Origin: Selaginella moellendorffii
Taxonomy: Eukaryota; Streptophyta; Lycopodiopsida; Selaginellales; Selaginellaceae
DNA: 64,000 nt
Reading direction: 5' to 3'
Assembly (NCBI RefSeq): GCF_000143415.4
Contig: NW_003314262.1
Coordinates: 4,102,021 to 4,166,020 of the forward strand
Part shown: in pieces, positions 33,616 to 44,019 of the stretch
Layout: each line of letters opens with the position of its first letter
How positions within the stretch are numbered: position 1 is the stretch's first letter
Program-made: the position numbers and the translations under genes
The notes under the pieces: model-generated
Told to the model about the DNA's origin: nothing
Seen by the model: the letters and a program-made list of their open reading frames with translations, nothing else
Database searches by the model: none

Positions 33616-34847
33616 TTGTTACTAGACAAATCAATATTATAAATACTTTTGCTTGTGCTGATTGTTATGTCTTACCATATTGCATCCTTAGTTTAGCATT
33701 AAGTAAATAGTCGTCCATGTAAAAAAAAAATATATAACAAGAGAATCAGCTTTGATACAGAGAAAGAACATACTTTTATTCTAGTATTACATGATTACTA
33801 CTTAAACACCCCCAAGATCTATAAAGTGCATATATTAATCCTAGTCTAATTTTGCTAGCACCCAAATAAAATGCAAGCTCTTGACCTACTTTACTAGAAT
33901 ATTGTGAGCAAGAGGAATGTAATACATAACCACAGAAAGGGAGTAGTTGCCAATGCATAGATATCACCTAAAACCTGCTCTTTTAAATATATAATGATGA
34001 TTTTAGTAATAAAAAAAACATGACTCATCTCACAGTAAGTATGACAGGTGAGCTCTTTAGGAAAGAGAAGAGGAATTATGGGCAAAAGAGCTCAATTTTG
34101 CAATGAATGCATCTTTTAGACTAACTAGTGTTTTCCATCAAAGTTTGTTACAACTAGGCACTTGAGTTTGGAATTTAAACTACATCAATCTAGATTTAAA
34201 TCAACAATATATATTCAAAATATAAATATTTATCTATGTTTTTTTTTCATAGATTGATGCAAGTATATATTATTACAGCATGAAGATATTACTACAGCAT
34301 GAAGTTGTTGCTTGAATTTTTAAAATTATAGCTTGGTTTACAATCATGGTTGAAATTCCTTTTTCTTTTACTAAATACAATTATATAACTTTCAATATTG
34401 TTTTGTAACACTATGAGGTAACCTTCTTCTTCACAATAATTTGTTCCATATTTCATATAATAACAATTGATTTATTTAATAGTAGTGCTTTTCCAGTTTA
34501 GTATTATCAATTGATGAATATGTAATTTAAGTTAAAATTCTTAAAGTTTTGTTAGAAAAGAAGTGGATATTATAAATTATTCATGACACATTTATGGGCA
34601 TAAAAGCAAACCACAATTTTCTTCAATAATTATAAACTAATTTATTTCTAAATTTAAAAAAATAAGAACTTAAATAAATACTTTTATAAAAATTATTTAA
34701 TAAGATTAAAAACTACATAATTTTGAGTAATTGGATTGAAGAAAAACCCTACTATTTGCTAGTTTAGTTATTAAATCTGGTCCAGTTATTTTGAAATGTG
34801 ACATAATCTTAACAATGAAATACTTTCTATAAAATTAGACCTATAAG
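33616..34847. other. AT-rich decayed repeat DNA
   Basis: No coding sequence. From about 34600 it is similar to the sequence to the right of the gap (36137 on). Confidence 0.45.
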
Positions 34848-36036
34848 GTCTATAAATATATATATTTATATACATGCATTAGTTGCCTAGGTGATACACT
34901 GAATATAGGACTATAGCATATAGATAATCTATTTGAGACTAAATTAGATCTATCCATTCTTGTAAATAAGTAGGGGTTTAAACTTTAATTAATATACCTA
35001 TTCTTATATCTTGAATACTCATATTGATGGAGGGGCATTGCAATCTGTCTCTAAAGAGCAAAGTTTTTGAGCAGTGTTTTGTTCAATGTTTGAGATTGTG
35101 TTTTTATTTTAATTCTTTCGTTCTCTTTTAGATCTAGATCTATATTAGTTTTTTTCTAGATTTAGGATTGTAGCTATTAGCTATTAACTATTCTTCTTTT
35201 TCAATCTCTATTATATTTTCTTCTTCTGCTATGCCATAATGTCATTGATTAATAAGTATATCACTTACAACTACTAATGTTACTCCATTAGATCGAGCTT
35301 TTGGTGCTATGCATATTAGTATTCTAGTTATCCTTGATGTATTGCTATTACCAACTTCCATTGGACATAATTACATAGTATCTTCTATTCTTACATGGTG
35401 TCTTCTATCTTGTATCCTAACATCTCCAACTAATCTAGGCATGACCATAATATTGATTGGAGAGTTATGAATGATGTAATTTATTTTTTGGAGAATATTT
35501 GAGGATTAAGTTTATGGGAAGATGATATTTACGAACTTGAATGGATTCTTACTAATGAGGGATTAGGATAACTTTGGAAACAAGTTGAAGATTTCACATG
35601 ATAGGTATCAATCTTTTAATCTATAATTTGATCCTTTCTCTTTGCATTCTAGTCTTTCCTAACCTTTTTTTATTTCTCAATTTGAGCCATCTTTTTATAT
35701 TTTTAGTGTTTCTTCCTCATTTATAGTTCTTTCTTTTGGCATGTTGGTTATATATGATTTTTATGATTCTCATTCTTAGTCCAATGATCCTCTTGATACT
35801 AATCTAGATGTTAAACATATACATGAAACTGAGAATCTTTCTTTTGTTACATTAGTGGAGTCTTTGATTAATTCTAGTATTAAATAGTTCTATGTTCTAA
35901 AGGTTGAATCACTATTGCCAAAGTTTTAAGTTGAGTATGTATCCCCGATTATGAGTGCCCCTAAGAATTTTTATTTTACCATTGTTACTAAAGAATTTAT
36001 ATGTTCCTTTGAGAGTATGGACTTTTATATTAATTT
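34848..36036 (+). mobile_element. Decayed non-autonomous LTR element, copy 1 (cut by the assembly gap)
   Basis: LTR-like block 34848-35026 (TACACTGAATATAGGACTAT, GGGGTTTAAACTTTAATTAA) followed by TTGATGGAGGGGCATTG, a decayed version of the TGGTGGAGGTGAGGGGCA site that follows the gypsy LTR at 6147. The interior (35030 on) has no open frame. The same order occurs from 36357, and related blocks occur at 37532, 37880 and 39672. Confidence 0.6.
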
Positions 36037-36136
36037 NNNNNNNNNNNNNNNNNNNNNNNNNNNNNNNNNNNNNNNNNNNNNNNNNNNNNNNNNNNNNNNN
36101 NNNNNNNNNNNNNNNNNNNNNNNNNNNNNNNNNNNN
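36037..36136. other. Assembly gap (100 N)
   Basis: Exactly 100 N, a conventional placeholder, between two similar repeat copies. Confidence 0.99.
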
Positions 36137-36356
36137 CATTTTTCTTCAATGATTATATACTAATTTAATTATAAATTATAAATAAATCAGAAAATAAATA
36201 AATATCTTTTTTAAAAAAATATTTAATAAGCTTAAAAACTACTTAATTTTGGGTCATTGGATTGAAGAAAACCCTAGTTTAGTTATTAAATCTGGTCCAT
36301 TTATTTTGAAATGTGACATATTTTTATAATTAAATACTCTATAAAATTAGGCCTAT

Positions 36357-37640
36357 AAGGTTTATAAATGTATATATATTTACATTTATATACATGTATT
36401 AGTAGGTAATACACTAAATATAGGACTATAGCATATAAATCATCTATTTGAGACTAAATTTGATCTATTCATTTTTGTAAATAAGTAGGGGTTTAAACCC
36501 CAATTAATATACTGATTCTTATATCCTGGTGGAGGTGAGGGGCATTGTAATTTGTCCCTAAATGGCAAAGCATTTGAGCAGTGTTTTGTTCAATGTTTAA
36601 GATTGCGTTTTTATTTTAATTCCTTCGTTCTCTTTTAGATCTAGATCTTTATTAGTTTTTCTCTAAATTTAAGAATATAGTTATTATATCTATTCTTCTT
36701 TTTCAATCTTTATTACCTTTTCTTCTTTTGTTATGCCATATTGTCATTGATTATTGAGTATCTCACTTATGACTACTAATGTTACTCCATTAGATCGAGC
36801 TTTTAGTGCTATGCACATTCATGTTCTGGTTATCCTTGGTGTATTGCCATTACCAACTTCCATAGGATATAATTACAGAGTGCCCGATATAGTACATTCA
36901 ATTGGATGTGATAATGAAGTGAGCTAAATATAAATATTGAGAATAAACATAGTGAGTGTCTAAACAAAGCTAATGCTTTATAACTTTTTTTTCTTTTGAG
37001 AAGGGGATAAAGAAGATATGAATAATAAATAGGGTGAGTGCAACCTCCCATGTTTGGTGTTAGATGAAGATGAAGGTTGTGAATCTAAGTTAATACAGGT
37101 TTTGAATGTTGATCAAAGGAAAGATGCAAAGGTAAGTTGTGATGATGGTTGTAAGTTCAAATTAACAATAATATTAAAGGATAATCAATGGGCAAAATTA
37201 GAGGCAAAATGTATTATTTACTACAATGATGTTTTATGGATTATAATAGCTTTCAAATCCCTTGCTTCAATTTAAAGTTATGACTTTGAGGTTGGTTCAA
37301 GTATTTGGCAGTGGCACATAAAGTTGCAATTAGTTCATTGGGATTTTATAATTGACTGACATTTATGCTATAGCTTTGGGTTTTATTTCTATCATGGTTA
37401 TCAATAACTATATTGGTGGTTTTATAGGAGCTTTAAATTCTTATACTAGTCTATAATTGCTTAGCACAAGCTCTAAATGTTCCACCTAACTTATTGTTAT
37501 CATATTTTTCTCTTCCAAAAGCAAGGATAATATACAGTTTATAAATATATATACATATATACATGTGTTAACATGTTTAGGTAATATGCTGATTATAGTA
37601 CTATAACATATGGAGTGTCCATTTGAGACTAAATCTGGAT
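36357..37640 (+). mobile_element. Decayed non-autonomous LTR element, copy 2
   Basis: Left LTR about 36357-36527, then TGGTGGAGGTGAGGGGCATT (36528 on), the same putative primer-binding site as the gypsy element. A leader with TTAGATCTAGATCT and a non-coding interior follow. A partial right LTR lies at about 37532-37640 (GGTAATATGCTGATTATAGT). The 3' interior block (GCTTTAAATTCTTATACTAG, 37430 on) recurs in copy 3 at 39573. Confidence 0.6.
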
Positions 37641-38388
37641 CCTAATCATTTAAATTGGATTGTTCAAATTTTAGTTAAAATTAATCATATCCCTTGAAAT
37701 TTATTGAAGTAAATCCAAATGATAAGTTAAGCAATAAACTATTATGAGGTGGATGTTAATAGATTATTATAAAAGTGATAGATTTTCAAAGGATGGAGTC
37801 TTAAGTGCTCCAATATCCAATTTAGTAAAATGTGAAAGCTCAAAGAGATCATGAATTATATTACCTCAACTATATATATATATATATATCTGTGTGTGTG
37901 TGTGTGTGTATATGTATATGTATATATGTATTACCCTACCTAGGTAATACACCAATTATAATATTATAGCATATAGACTATCCATTTGGGATTGAATCTA
38001 ATCCATCTAGAAGGAAGGGTTTAAACCCCAATTAATATATTTATTCCTATATCCCAATGCTTTGATCAGTATTTAGGATTATATTTTTACTTTTATTCAA
38101 ATATTCTTCCTTTCTTTTCTAAATATGTTATAAATTTTTGCCAAATCTAGAATTATAACTATCCAATATATTCTTCTTTTTGATCTTTATTGCATTCATA
38201 GTAGTCTTGCACCCATTTTTGGTGTGTTGCCATCTTTAACTTCTCATTTTTATTTTGGCACATCAGTCATTTGTGACTTTTATAATTCTCATCTTCATAT
38301 GCAGTATTTATTTTGGCATATCAGCTATTTGTGACTCTTATGATTCTCATTCTCCATCCAATATTAAATTAAGTGTTTTATTTATCTT

Positions 38389-38582
38389 TATAAGCTCTTA
38401 AATGTAAACTTCCCAAAAGAGAGGTCACCCACCCAATACTACACAAACCCAGAGACACTTAACCCTTATCTCAAAACCCTTAATTGATTAGAAAAGGGGT
38501 GCATTATTGTTCATAGGCCCTTTTCTTTTATATTTAAATTTTTATAAATCATTTTTTGAGTTATTCCGTTTGGTTGCTTACA
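38389..38582 (-). repeat. Solo LTR of the TRIM family, inverted
   Basis: Read on the minus strand it begins TGTAAGCAACC and follows the intact TRIM LTR throughout (AAAGGGCCTATGAA, ATAATGCACCCCTTTTC, GGGTGGGTGACCTC), ending AAGAGCTTATA. Its length is 194 bp, exactly that of the intact LTR. TCTT occurs immediately on both sides (38385-38388 and 38583-38586), as expected for a partly decayed target-site duplication after LTR-LTR recombination. Confidence 0.85.
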
Positions 38583-39675
38583 TCTTCTATATACTAATTT
38601 AAATGTTAACATATGTATAAAGTTGAGAATCTTGCTTTTGTTTTATTGGTGGAGTTTTTGATTAGTTATAATGTTAAGTATTCCCTTATTCCAAGTGTTG
38701 AGTCACTTTTGCCAGAATTTTAAGTTGAGTGCATATCCCTAGTTGTAAATGTTACTAAAAGCCTTTATTTTACCATTGCTACTAAAAAATTTATTTGTTC
38801 TCTTGAGAGTGGGCTTTATTTTATAATAAAAGCTCCTCTATTCTCCAAGCTTTAGACATATTTCCTTATTATTATTTCCTCATTTTTGCTTTGTCAATTG
38901 TTGAAAAATCCAATTTCAATACTTCTTTATCCACAATTTATTCTCTCATAATGTTCCTTCCTCAAATTTTCCTATTCTTTACCTTGACTCGTCAAACCTT
39001 TTTTTCCTTTAAAGAAGTAGTTACAATAGTGGAGCAAGGATAAATCATATAGATTGTGGAATGGGGAGAAGTATAACAAGTTTAAATATAATATTCAACC
39101 CTGATATAGTGAGGTAAAATAGATATAATAGTGGAGTGAAGCTGAATATAAATGGTGGAGTGAAGATGAGTGTAGAGAATTTGAACAACATTGGTGCTTT
39201 AGAACTTTTTTTTTTTCAAGGAAGAAATGAAAAGGATATAAAGGATAAACAAAGTGAGTCTAACATCTTATATATAGTGTTAAAAAAAGACAAAGGTTAT
39301 GAGTCCAAATTAATAATGGTCTTAGAGGATGGCTAGTGGGCAAACTAATAGATAGGATGTATCACTATTCTAATGATGTTTTGCAGACTATAGTGGCTTT
39401 TAAAGTCCCTTGATTTAGTTCAAAGTTATAGCTTTAAGATTGGGTTGAGTGTTTAGCAGTTCTATATAGAGTTGTAATTAGTTCATTAAGATTTTATAGT
39501 GAATTGATATTAATGACATGGCTTTTTTGTTTCTATTATAGTTGCTAGCAATTAAGTTAATGGTTTCGTGGGAGCTTCAAATTCTTGTAGCAATTTATAA
39601 TTGCTTGGCAAAAGCTCTAGATATTTAATTTGACTTATTGTCATCAACTTTAAATTTCATCTTCTGGAGGGTCTA

Positions 39676-39768
39676 TGTATACATATACATATATATATAC
39701 ATCTACATCTACATATACATACATACATACATACATATATATATATATATACATACATATATACACAC
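39676..39768 (+). repeat. TA/CATA-rich microsatellite inside the right LTR of copy 3
   Basis: Runs of TACATA and TATATA; a comparable TA/GT run lies at 37872-37928 in the left LTR. Confidence 0.8.
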
Positions 39769-40607
39769 ATGTAATACCCTACCTAAATAATATGCTAATT
39801 ATAGCATTATAGCATATAGACCCTTTATTGGGAGTGATTTTAGTCCATCCATTCATGAATAATTAATACAGCTGTTCCTATATACTAAGCAAAGCACAGT
39901 ATATAACACTAACCTTCAATATAAAAATAATTAATTAAATAAGTAATAAAAATTAATAATTTAAAGAAAAATAATTTCTCTACCAATCAAAATATATTGT
40001 TGAATAATATTAGCAACTCATAATTTTTAATATATAAGAGTGGGATCTCCTTGATACACTTTAAGTGTATGATGTTAACAAAGTATAAATTCATTTGGAA
40101 AGTTTCAAATGCAATATATCTCAGCAACACAATCATGCACTAGAAAAATTTTAAAAACTTATAAAACTTTAAACATAAAAACAATCTTACTACCCATGAT
40201 TTTGAGTTGGTATTTGATAATAAATAATTAAGGATATAATTAATCAAGGAGAGGTTAAGCCCCTCCAGAAAGCTCTTGGTTTGTTCAATTATTTTTAAGT
40301 TCCTGAAGGCTTTCATTTACAAGATTTTAAATTTTGAACATCATTCTATGCTGAACCAATACCTTCTAGCAGTTCAAGGTCTTTTTTTAATTTAATACAC
40401 ATAATATATTTTCTGTGTTCCAAATTAGCCAAAAAAAAAGGCTAAAAATTAATCTTGATAAAAATGCAGACGTTTAGATTTTAGCAGGAGGAGCCTAAGA
40501 CAACTCGATCTCATCGTCCAAATGTATGGCATGGAAAGTGCGGAAGCAGAGCTCACCTTCTAATCCATCAAAGATCCCAATCTCTTCTCTCCATCTCGGT
40601 GGATCAA

Positions 40608-40766
40608 GCACGTGACGTGGTGCTGTGGAACACAATGCGGACTCGGGATATCATTGAGGCCATGAAAATTTTCCAGGAGATTCCTTCCAAGGATGCGGTA
40701 TCGTGGAGCAAGATCGTCCAAGCGCACCTGGGGATCTGGGTAGTGTGCTGCCAATGCCACAACTAA
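40608..40766 (+). pseudogene. Pentatricopeptide-repeat gene fragment
   Basis: One open stretch of 52 codons (ARDVVLWNTM, IEAMKIFQEIPSKDAVSWSK) shows roughly one and a half plant PPR motifs with the typical D-V-V-L-W-N-T-M and K-D-A-V-S-W patterns. No start codon or further repeats are present. The same fragment precedes the second germin-like gene. Confidence 0.7.
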
Positions 40767-40979
40767 GAAGCATCCTAGTGAGGACGTTTGGTCGTTATAG
40801 ATCTTCCAAGAATCTCATCTTCTTGGTTGCAACGGAACTCAACCTTCCAAATCTTCCGGATAGATCTTCAAATTCTTTGCAAGATAAATTATTCATAAAT
40901 GATACAAATTATAACAATGGATGAGAAAGGCCACGCAAAGTCTAGTGTAAATTAGAGGTGCTAGATTCCTAGGCCCTCT

Positions 40980-40986
40980 TTATAAA
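40980..40986 (+). promoter_or_regulatory. TATA box of germin-like gene 1
   Basis: TTATAAA, 67-73 bp before the ATG; conserved in position in the second copy (48126) and, as TATAAG, in the broken copy (29779). Confidence 0.6.
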
Positions 40987-41052
40987 CCCCACCCATTTCC
41001 GTCTCGACAGTGTCTCAGGTCAAGGATACTTCTTCATTGTTTCTCTCTTTCC

Positions 41053-41724
41053 ATGGCGGCAACAATGCTGGCAATTCTCATCGCCATCTTCGTCTTTGCG
41101 TGCTCGCCACCCCCACTCGTCCTCGCTGCCGACGAGGACATGCTCCAGGACGTCTGTGTCGCGGACAACAACAGCACTATCATCATCAATGGCAAGGTAT
41201 GCAAGCCCATGACAGCGGTGGTGGCCGAGGACTTCAAGTCGGGCTTGCTCAGGAACCTGGGCAACACCAGCAACAGGCTCGGCTCCGTAGTCACCGCTGC
41301 AAACGTTGGCAATTTCCCTGGACTCAACACTCTGGGCGTCTCTTTTGCGCGCCTTGACTACGCTCCCGGCGGTGTCAACCCCCCACACGTCCATCCACGG
41401 GGAACCGAGCTCCTCTTCCTCGTCCAGGGAACTCTGTTCGTGGGCTTTGTCACCACCGCACCGGATAACCGGCTCTTCGCGCAGACAATCAATCCCGGCG
41501 AGCTCTTCGTCTTCCCTCGAGGACTGGTTCACTTCCAGATCAACACTGGCAGAGAGCCCGCGGTGGCGGTGGCCGGGTTCAACTCGCAGAACCCCGGAGT
41601 CTCCCAGGTTGCCAAGGCCGTGCTTGGCTCGAACCCGCCTATCTTGGACGCCGTCATTGAGAGGATGTTCCAGATCGATAATGCTCTTGTGAAGAGGCTC
41701 CGGGAGCTCGTGAGCATGACGTAG
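41053..41724 (+). CDS. GLP: Germin-like protein, copy 1
   Basis: Intronless, 223 residues. An N-terminal signal peptide (AILIAIFVFACSPPPLVLAA) precedes the mature start near DEDMLQDVC. The single cupin domain has germin box 1 (GGVNPPHVHPRGTELLFLVQ) supplying His, His and Glu ligands, and box 2 (GELFVFPRGLVHFQIN) supplying the third His. Two Cys near the N-terminus fit the germin disulphide. Germin-like proteins are secreted, oligomeric Mn-binding apoplastic proteins, some with superoxide dismutase or oxalate oxidase activity; which applies here cannot be read from sequence. Copy 2 differs by about six residues. Antisense frames of similar length are shadows. Confidence 0.93.
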   Translation: MAATMLAILIAIFVFACSPPPLVLAADEDMLQDVCVADNNSTIIINGKVCKPMTAVVAEDFKSGLLRNLGNTSNRLGSVVTAANVGNFPGLNTLGVSFARLDYAPGGVNPPHVHPRGTELLFLVQGTLFVGFVTTAPDNRLFAQTINPGELFVFPRGLVHFQINTGREPAVAVAGFNSQNPGVSQVAKAVLGSNPPILDAVIERMFQIDNALVKRLRELVSMT

Positions 41725-41879
41725 AGCATCGTTTTCCATGGAATTTGTTGTTTCTTTTGATTAATAACTTCAAAGGTTTTGTTGATCTACTCGGTTTTGT
41801 GCTCAAGATCATTGGAGAATAGCTTCATCCATAGGGCATCCATATTCTCGAGGTGAATCTCTGACAGACGCGCTCGAAA

Positions 41880-44015
41880 TACCATCCAGGAAGCTCAAGT
41901 TCAGGATCTGCCCAGAAAATGGCAGCATCTTTTAAATTAATCAATTTAAACCTAATGGGCTACTGTCAAAATAAATGTTCGATTCAACCTTTAATTTCAT
42001 TGGCAAACTCTAGTACTCGCTGTTTTCCTTTTCAACCATTTGCTCTTAGCACTGCTCTTAGGAGAGATTGCGTCCGCCATCACCATTCCTTTGGGAGCAT
42101 GGATCGAGCCTGTGAGCCTGACGCAGCTGGAACATGCTTTCCTCAAGCTTTTCCCTACGAAGATGTCGAGCTTTCCTTGTCTCAAGTCACAGTATCTGCC
42201 AGCCAAGTTTCCTGCTGCCTATGGTGAAAACACTTGGTGACGAGAGGTATCAGCCAGAAGTTGCAATATCAGAGATCAGCACTCATCCACTCTGCCTGTA
42301 GCTAAAACGCTTGCTTTGCACGACCCTGGCCGAGAAGAGTCACCAAAGTGTTGTGGTTAACAGCAATGGGAGCACAGCCTTGTCCTGACGTCTCCAGGTA
42401 GTTTTGGGCCTCTCCATCTTCCAGAGCCATAGTAGCTCAAGAACGTAGTGATCACCACCGCCAAAAGAGTTCTCAAGTTCCCTCATCGGGCGGAACAGCT
42501 CCAATGCATTAATGTTATAGGTGACTATATTCTTGAGCAACACCTTGAACTCGGCTTCTAGCATTTCCCTGACTCCTGTGATCCCAGCTCGCAAAGTAGA
42601 GCGACCAGAGCTTGCTGGATTTACATCCTTTGCCTCGTCCAACCGTCAAGGTGAGCAAATCATCTCTGCCCATGAGCTCTATATCTCCGGCGTGAGTGCT
42701 CGTTGGACACTTTGTATGGCAGGCCGCCCGAACGCGTACCTTGTTCTAAACAATGCAGCTTCTATCCTGAAAGAAAAGCCGATGAAAGAACAGTCGCTTG
42801 CACAGGTGTTTCATTACCACCTCCCCAAACTCAACACCTTCCATATTTTCCTGCTTAAGCGGTCGGTGTACTTGCACTGCCACCACCACCTTGTATACGG
42901 CAAGAATCGGTATCATTGCCATCCTCAGCTGGTCCAGAAGTTCAAATATCTGCGTCCTCAGATCGTTGCTGCCGCCAGTTTTTCCATCATCAAGGAGAAG
43001 CTAAATATCATCCTGAGCACCCTCGAGGTCTCGACAAAGTGGAGGTTGCAAACCACTGGTCATGCTCGAGAAATCTGTTGAAGGATCTGTTCCAGCTTCT
43101 GCATCACCCTGGAGTTTCTACTCGACTTTCCAAACTCCGTAAAACCCTGGAGTTGTGCCTCAATCCGGAAGCTATGGTGCCTCAAAACCTGTCCTCGCGG
43201 CCTCAAAACTAGCTCGCTCCTTTCCTTTCAAGAATTTGCTCGTAGCACTGCTCAGGAACCTGTTAGAAGAGATAGCCTCCACCGCAGAGTGCTATACACG
43301 AAGGTGACCACATTGTCGTAAGCTTCTGGAATCCTCCGTAGCAGGCACGTCGGCCGAGCACCTGGACTCCTTCATTGCCTCGTGAATCAGACGACGTTTC
43401 GAACGATCGAGCCTATGAGCCTGGCACAGCCTGCCTCCGAGCTTTTTTCCCTTACGAAGAAGTCGAGCTTTCCATGTCGAAGTCACAGTTTGGAGAAACT
43501 TCCGTCTCTGGCACCACGTCAAAGACTTCATACAAGTTTCCTGCCTATGATGGAAACAGTCGGTGACGAGAAGCTTTCAGCCAGAAGTTGCAATACCATA
43601 CCAGCTTCAAGGAGAACTACGCCTCATCCACTCTGCCTTGGTCGAACAGAGCAAAACCGTGTAAATCTTGGAGAAAGCCTGTTTGAAAGCCTGACGGAAC
43701 TAGAATAAGAGTACAGCCTTGTCCAGGTAGTTTGTATTCTTTGTCAACCTCGTTGTCTCCAGAGGACTCTTGGCCGAGAATTCGAACTGGATCGCCATCT
43801 TCCAAAGCCGGAACATTTCTCTCTGTAGCTGCCGAGAGCATGCCTGCCGAGCTGGAGTAGATACATCTGTGAGTTCTCAGGAATACCAGAGTTCCCGTCT
43901 TGCAGCAACTCTCTGGCCTGGCGATCCAGGCTCGCCTAGGAGCCACACATTTGCACATATCCAGAGTGGAAAAGCAACTTGCTGAAGTCTGGATCAACGC
44001 TCGTCATCCCTGAGA
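41880..44015 (-). pseudogene. Decayed coding-like segments, internally duplicated
   Basis: Blocks at about 42030-42320 and 43240-43650 repeat each other (TGCTCTTAGCACTGCTC against TGCTCGTAGCACTGCTC, GTCGAGCTTTCC, GGTGACGAGA, CAGCCAGAAGTTGCAATA). On the minus strand, 42642-42340 is an open stretch beginning MDEAKDVNPASSGRSTL and containing MRELENSFGGGDHYVLELL, and 43997-43617 is another. DEAK-like openings also occur in the inverted repeat arms. No continuous gene can be assembled and I do not recognise the family. It is probably the decayed neighbour or 3' extension of the unknown gene at 44608-47300. Confidence 0.35.
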
Positions 44016-44019
44016 CCCT

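Larger units (their letters stand above)
37880..39880 (+). mobile_element. Decayed non-autonomous LTR element, copy 3 (contains a solo TRIM LTR)
   Basis: Left LTR about 37880-38055 (ACACCAATTATAATATTATA, GGGTTTAAACCCCAATTAAT), right LTR about 39672-39880 (GCTAATTATAGCATTATAGC). The non-coding interior includes a near-tandem repeat of TTTTGGCA.ATCAG.CATTTGTGA at 38253 and 38311. A TRIM LTR interrupts it at 38389-38582. Confidence 0.55.
40400..41785 (+). repeat. Direct duplication unit 1 (PPR fragment plus germin-like gene)
   Basis: Nearly the same sequence recurs in the same orientation at 47570-48920. Shared from TTCTGTGTTCCAAAT.AGC to AATAACTTCAAAGGTTTTG, including the PPR fragment, the promoter and the germin-like gene. 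Confidence 0.85.

Noticed and set aside
35912-36163. Open frames spanning the run of N
   Set aside because: They consist mostly of undetermined residues across an assembly gap.
41020-41739. 239-codon minus-strand frame over the germin-like gene (and its twin at 48154-48873)
   Set aside because: Antisense shadow of the intronless germin coding sequence, with no domain of its own and the same pattern in both copies.
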